Shown here piece after piece: positions 15,201 through 16,057 of a DNA stretch of 16,057 bases. The stretch is from positions 1 through 16,057 of the forward strand of contig JBCCGI010000132.1 of NCBI GenBank assembly GCA_039029355.1, in the 5' to 3' direction. This DNA is from JBCCGI01 sp039029355. Lineage in GTDB: Bacteria; Planctomycetota; UBA1135; GCA-002686595. The notes below the pieces were generated by a model. It saw only the letters and a program-made list of their open reading frames with translations, was not told the DNA's origin and ran no database searches. Every line of letters begins with the position of its first letter. The first letter of the stretch is position 1. The position numbers and the translations under genes are program-made.

Positions 15201-15931
15201 ACACGACCGCGGCTCCGGTCACGATCCAGAACATGACGCTGGCCGACTCGGTCGAGATCAGCGACCTGACGATCGGCGACCCGGGCTCGCCGAACCCGGG
15301 CGTGCTGATCCAGAGCTGCAGCGGGCCCGTGATCCTCGACGAGCTCGTCATCCACGGCGGCGTGGCCCAGCCCGGCCTGCGCCTGACGGCCTCGTCGCAG
15401 GTGGCCGTGCAGCGCTGCGACATCGATGGCGATCCTGGCATGTTGGCCGAGGTCGGCTCGACGGCCGTCGTCGGCCGCGGCTCGCTCGACGAGGTCACCG
15501 TGGTGGGGTCGTCCAACGTGCGCCTCGCGCAGACCTCGCCCTTCGAGACGGTGGACGGCAGCTCGACGCTCATCAACCTGCCCGGGATCCACGCGGACAT
15601 CGACGCGCCCGAGTTCGTGCAGATGGACTCGACCTTCCCGACCGTCCTCGACGGCGAGGTGGGGGGTATCTACGCCCTGGCGTTCTCGGGCACGATGCTC
15701 TGGCTCGACATCCGCGGCCCCTCGTGGGAGATGGTCGGCCTGATCGGGATCACCGGCGCTCCGCCGGCGGCGCAGGGAGTCCTGACCGGGCCCACGCCGC
15801 TGACCCTGCCGGTGCCGGCCGACGGTGTGCTCTACGGCTTCCCGATCCCGCTGCAGATGATCGTCATCAGCCCGACGACCAATAAGTTCCGGTGGTCGAA
15901 CGTGGCGACGTTCGTGCCGATCAGCAACTGA
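9296..15931 (+). CDS. Giant secreted beta-solenoid repeat protein with FN3-like and pectate-lyase-like domains
   Basis: The product is 2211 residues. The start at ATG 9296 has GGAG 5 nt upstream and gives a clear signal peptide (MRFLRVLSPLLALVAAAPLL, cleavage after LLSAQ). The mature N-terminus is WTGAVSTNWDNPFNW (residues 26-40), a motif typical of bacterial surface repeat proteins. Residues ~185-1590 consist of a ~210-residue unit repeated seven times, each with a GDWTS...GTVEFDG...LDTGGG half and a CGGDW...P.SGTVxLDG half rich in short Thr/Val/Gly/Asp strands. This is the composition of a right-handed beta solenoid. A further beta-rich part follows to ~1800. Residues ~1806-1902 resemble fibronectin III (VNLDWTS, VERATDAGGPY, TEYFYRLVER). 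Residues ~1908-2062 resemble pectate-lyase beta-helix starts (VGPGGAFADIQSAVDAAN, VSVAPGTY). The final ~130 residues form another beta domain. No sortase motif, PEP-CTERM or autotransporter barrel is seen. An adhesin, matrix or cell-envelope scaffold role is likely, not shown. Confidence 0.85.
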   Translation: MRFLRVLSPLLALVAAAPLLSAQSVWTGAVSTNWDNPFNWSTGQVPGSSDNAVIAPAANQPSSYIFGPICDDLSIQSGATLTLSAGFDLDVLGALTIDGTLTVSSSSSDIVVEEGWTNNGTFSGGGATVELTGDGVLAGSSLTQFAQLVLVGGTRSATANFAVDEDMTIDNGAVLDIGAGVTVTASANWSSSALGASTTGSGTVRFDGNGTVTTGLNGLPNVEVVSGTRSVNASTVSGDLTMTGGTLLVLDNATLIVLGDVDLSGGTLSFQSFFPGNETLDARGNATIQATAGTFADDARILCAGDWSSTSAFSPSAGSVELNGAGTRTLGGSSPTFFNLFIDSGTVTQDVAAFVLGSLVIDTGATLDSNATLDLEGDVALGGPSASWDLGGVVQKVSGDWISAGGSAVGGSVEFDGDGVVNTGGGTLDSVEQSSGLRTVAALDVLGDLTLSGGELLITEGITANVAGNALLSGGVLSFEDGGGQFDILDIDGDVAISGTTAGTFSPSSQIKCAGDWVHGASFAPLAGAVHLDGSTVATVSGAPLTLSNLRIISGVKTIAGAGILLGDLRIDDGVSFITNGALAISGFVSLGNATASWDLGGESHIVGGNWTSTGASVSNGTIEFLSDGDLDLGGGTIGDVLISGGVRTAFTGTVLGNLTMTGGTLLITQDQSLSVGGDAVMTGGTLSWFATAGGPDEELRVAGDVLCNVAIGDETVGSSFFCGGNWQSDGSFLPERASVHLDGPSPTTVTGSPSFEFLIITESQRTLTGSTTITGELSILDSGTLIAGAPIDVNGSVVMDSTAVFDLGAFNHTVAVDWTSGGGTTIGSGTVEFDGTGTLDTGAAGSLSNVLISAGIRSVLTSVISQSLEMTSGTLNILNDQVLTVGGDADLTGGVLSFTGGGGTFETLDVDGDLTLSAVAGTMSADSLILCSGDWASTGNWAPTSGTVFLDGGTQTTIDGVDNKFFDLVVFDGVKIANGPITAGGDLTVFDSQTLVTFAPVEVLGNVVLVPSATWALGQLTHTIHGNWTSSGATVQNSGVIEFVADGFLSTGTSPVPNVRIVSGARGIRDSNIRFNLEMTGGVLIMEDNQSVTVQGNANLFGGILAFEDLSAGDETMLIEGNAGFAAASGGTSANSRVVVNGNWSSVSTWSPASGIVVLDPSSSMVTIGGVDPVFATLEVADDEVVVLVPTTVQQELIVQSGAMLTGQATLDVNGDVTLGDSTAAFDVTNQTHTVAGDWTSAGASATGTGAIELDDAGAMDTGGGTLPDLVISGGPRSFLDTEVLGDVDMTAGSIAVLDDQTFQVAGDATLTGGTVSFVPGAAGNEVIDVDGDVTITGAVSGATSAEAFFFCGGDWASDASYVPTAGTVVLDGFGSSTVGGSGLTLPNLDITGGQKTLTDDATMLGLNLVSGASLDANGAMDVDGDVTLGDGTAQLDLGGLDHRVLGDWISSGADGVNGTVEFDGNGTLDTGSGSIGSCLVTAGVRVANTSTIEGDLGLSGGTLRIFDDQTLTVEGNAGLTGGTLTWSQTAGGSDEVLDVAGDVLCVAAAGNTTANSVFRCGGAWASNSTFSMPSGTVELDGSSATLISGAEPTFDPTFPALRIRNSTRSAANDLALSATQVTVDNGGGLDVTGVALTLDTPLVTVNGGLSVGDDGVLALPLSTFVVVTGTGSFAAVGSFGAPAVVTGVGGGGYLFEVGGDFDATHFRFEQMGAGGIVINEGATLLSFVAGVFAQPSSTVGSILLDIRRPLGSDTEIRYVDFEDPAGVGTTNVRTLGSAQLTFVESGGDFSGPGFEFDPLGLIEWTNDPTVVDFSATPGADLVNLDWTSTQEADTVQWIVERATDAGGPYAEVATVQAVGPSTYGFVDNGVLAQTEYFYRLVERKAFGQELVLAMTDATPWGAGLPPNVLTVGPGGAFADIQSAVDAANFFAAVVSVAPGTYPAFTFNGGVGTTVRIYGDGTGPVMIDTTAAPVTIQNMTLADSVEISDLTIGDPGSPNPGVLIQSCSGPVILDELVIHGGVAQPGLRLTASSQVAVQRCDIDGDPGMLAEVGSTAVVGRGSLDEVTVVGSSNVRLAQTSPFETVDGSSTLINLPGIHADIDAPEFVQMDSTFPTVLDGEVGGIYALAFSGTMLWLDIRGPSWEMVGLIGITGAPPAAQGVLTGPTPLTLPVPADGVLYGFPIPLQMIVISPTTNKFRWSNVATFVPISN
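9848..14080 (+). repeat. Seven ~630-bp in-frame coding super-repeats
   Basis: The conserved codon before the second-half G(D/N)W motif lies at 10202, 10832, 11462, 12089, 12716, 13352 and 13979. The intervals are 630, 630, 627, 627, 636 and 627 bp, all multiples of three. The first-half GDW motif recurs at the same spacing, near 9853, 10490, 11121, 11746, 12376, 13006 and 13639. Units are clearly homologous as protein but diverged as DNA, so this is an old array under length constraint, not a fresh expansion. The Cys before GDW is kept in six units and replaced in the fifth (VVVNGNW). Confidence 0.85.
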
Positions 15932-15949
15932 GCGAGGCTCGGGCGGGGG

Positions 15950-16028
15950 CCCCCCCGGGGCCGGGGGGGCCCCCCGGGGGGGGGGGGGGGGGGGGGCGGC
16001 TCGGGCCCCGGCCCCCCCCCCCCCCCCC
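15950..16028. other. Extreme G/C homopolymer tract beyond the giant gene
   Basis: The tract contains G21 (15976-15996) and C17 (16012-16028) separated by 15 nt, preceded by shorter alternating runs of G and C. The G and C runs could fold into an exceptionally strong hairpin, or four-stranded G structures, and sit 45-100 nt after the stop codon where a terminator is expected. Nothing comparable occurs elsewhere in the window. Poly-G base-calling or assembly error is at least as likely as biology. The final 29 bases return to ordinary sequence and hold no visible feature. Confidence 0.6.
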
Positions 16029-16057
16029 GCGCCTGTGCTTGCCTGTGTCGCTGGTCA

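Noticed and set aside
12356..15592. A 1078-codon open frame on the minus strand opposite the giant secreted protein
   Set aside because: Its translation is Arg/Asp/Ala/His-rich low complexity without motifs, as expected for the antisense of GC-rich repeats; the plus strand has a signal peptide and clear domains.

Overview
This is a GC-rich bacterial window with densely packed genes, mostly G or C at third codon positions and few clear Shine-Dalgarno sequences. The gene content fits a Planctomycetota-type bacterium, probably a metagenome-derived contig. The pointers are a very large secreted beta-solenoid protein opening with a WTGA...NWDNPFNW motif, a secreted LamG plus metallophosphoesterase protein, and a lipoprotein resembling the periplasmic head of SecD. 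The phylum is an inference from style; no marker gene fixes it.

Left part (1-3947). The window opens inside the last 40 codons of an IS481/IS3-type transposase, followed by what looks like the element's terminal inverted repeat and a CTAG target site. Everything from here to 4785 is on the minus strand. An MscS-like channel gene (143-1009) ends exactly in that CTAG. It overlaps by ATGA a winged-helix-like reading frame (1006-1458), which is in frame with a further 89-codon segment (1495-1764) across a single TAA, so these two look like one broken gene. A 335-bp gene-free stretch with a 13-bp minisatellite (about 2000-2090) follows. Then comes a secreted LamG / purple-acid-phosphatase-like phosphoesterase (2100-3947) whose start codon sits beside a perfect 12-bp hairpin.

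Middle part (3948-5186). A canonical LexA gene (4074-4694) is preceded, with only 4 bases between them, by an unlisted 28-codon ORF (4699-4785). It has a GAGG ribosome site and encodes a single-span hydrophobic peptide. About 110 bp upstream is a good promoter (TTGTTC-18-TAGAAT) overlapped by GTTC-N7-GTTC and by a GTTCGGC-N8-GCCGAAC palindrome, which look like a LexA operator. The proposed unit is therefore an autoregulated SOS operon, microprotein-lexA. The peptide's size, topology and position recall SOS-induced membrane peptides such as SidA and TisB and the lexA-linked YneA. This is the most interesting small system in the window.

Right part (5187-15931), plus strand. nadB (L-aspartate oxidase), hflX (ribosome-splitting GTPase) and a SecD-P1-like lipoprotein form a tight operon with 4-nt ATGA/TTGA overlaps. 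After a 166-bp gap comes a single 2211-residue secreted protein. It has a signal peptide, seven copies of a very regular ~210-residue super-repeat (unit spacing 627-636 nt), a fibronectin-III-like domain, a short pectate-lyase-like beta-helix and a C-terminal beta-rich domain, with no recognisable membrane or wall anchor. The window ends in extreme G/C homopolymers that may be an assembly or sequencing artefact.
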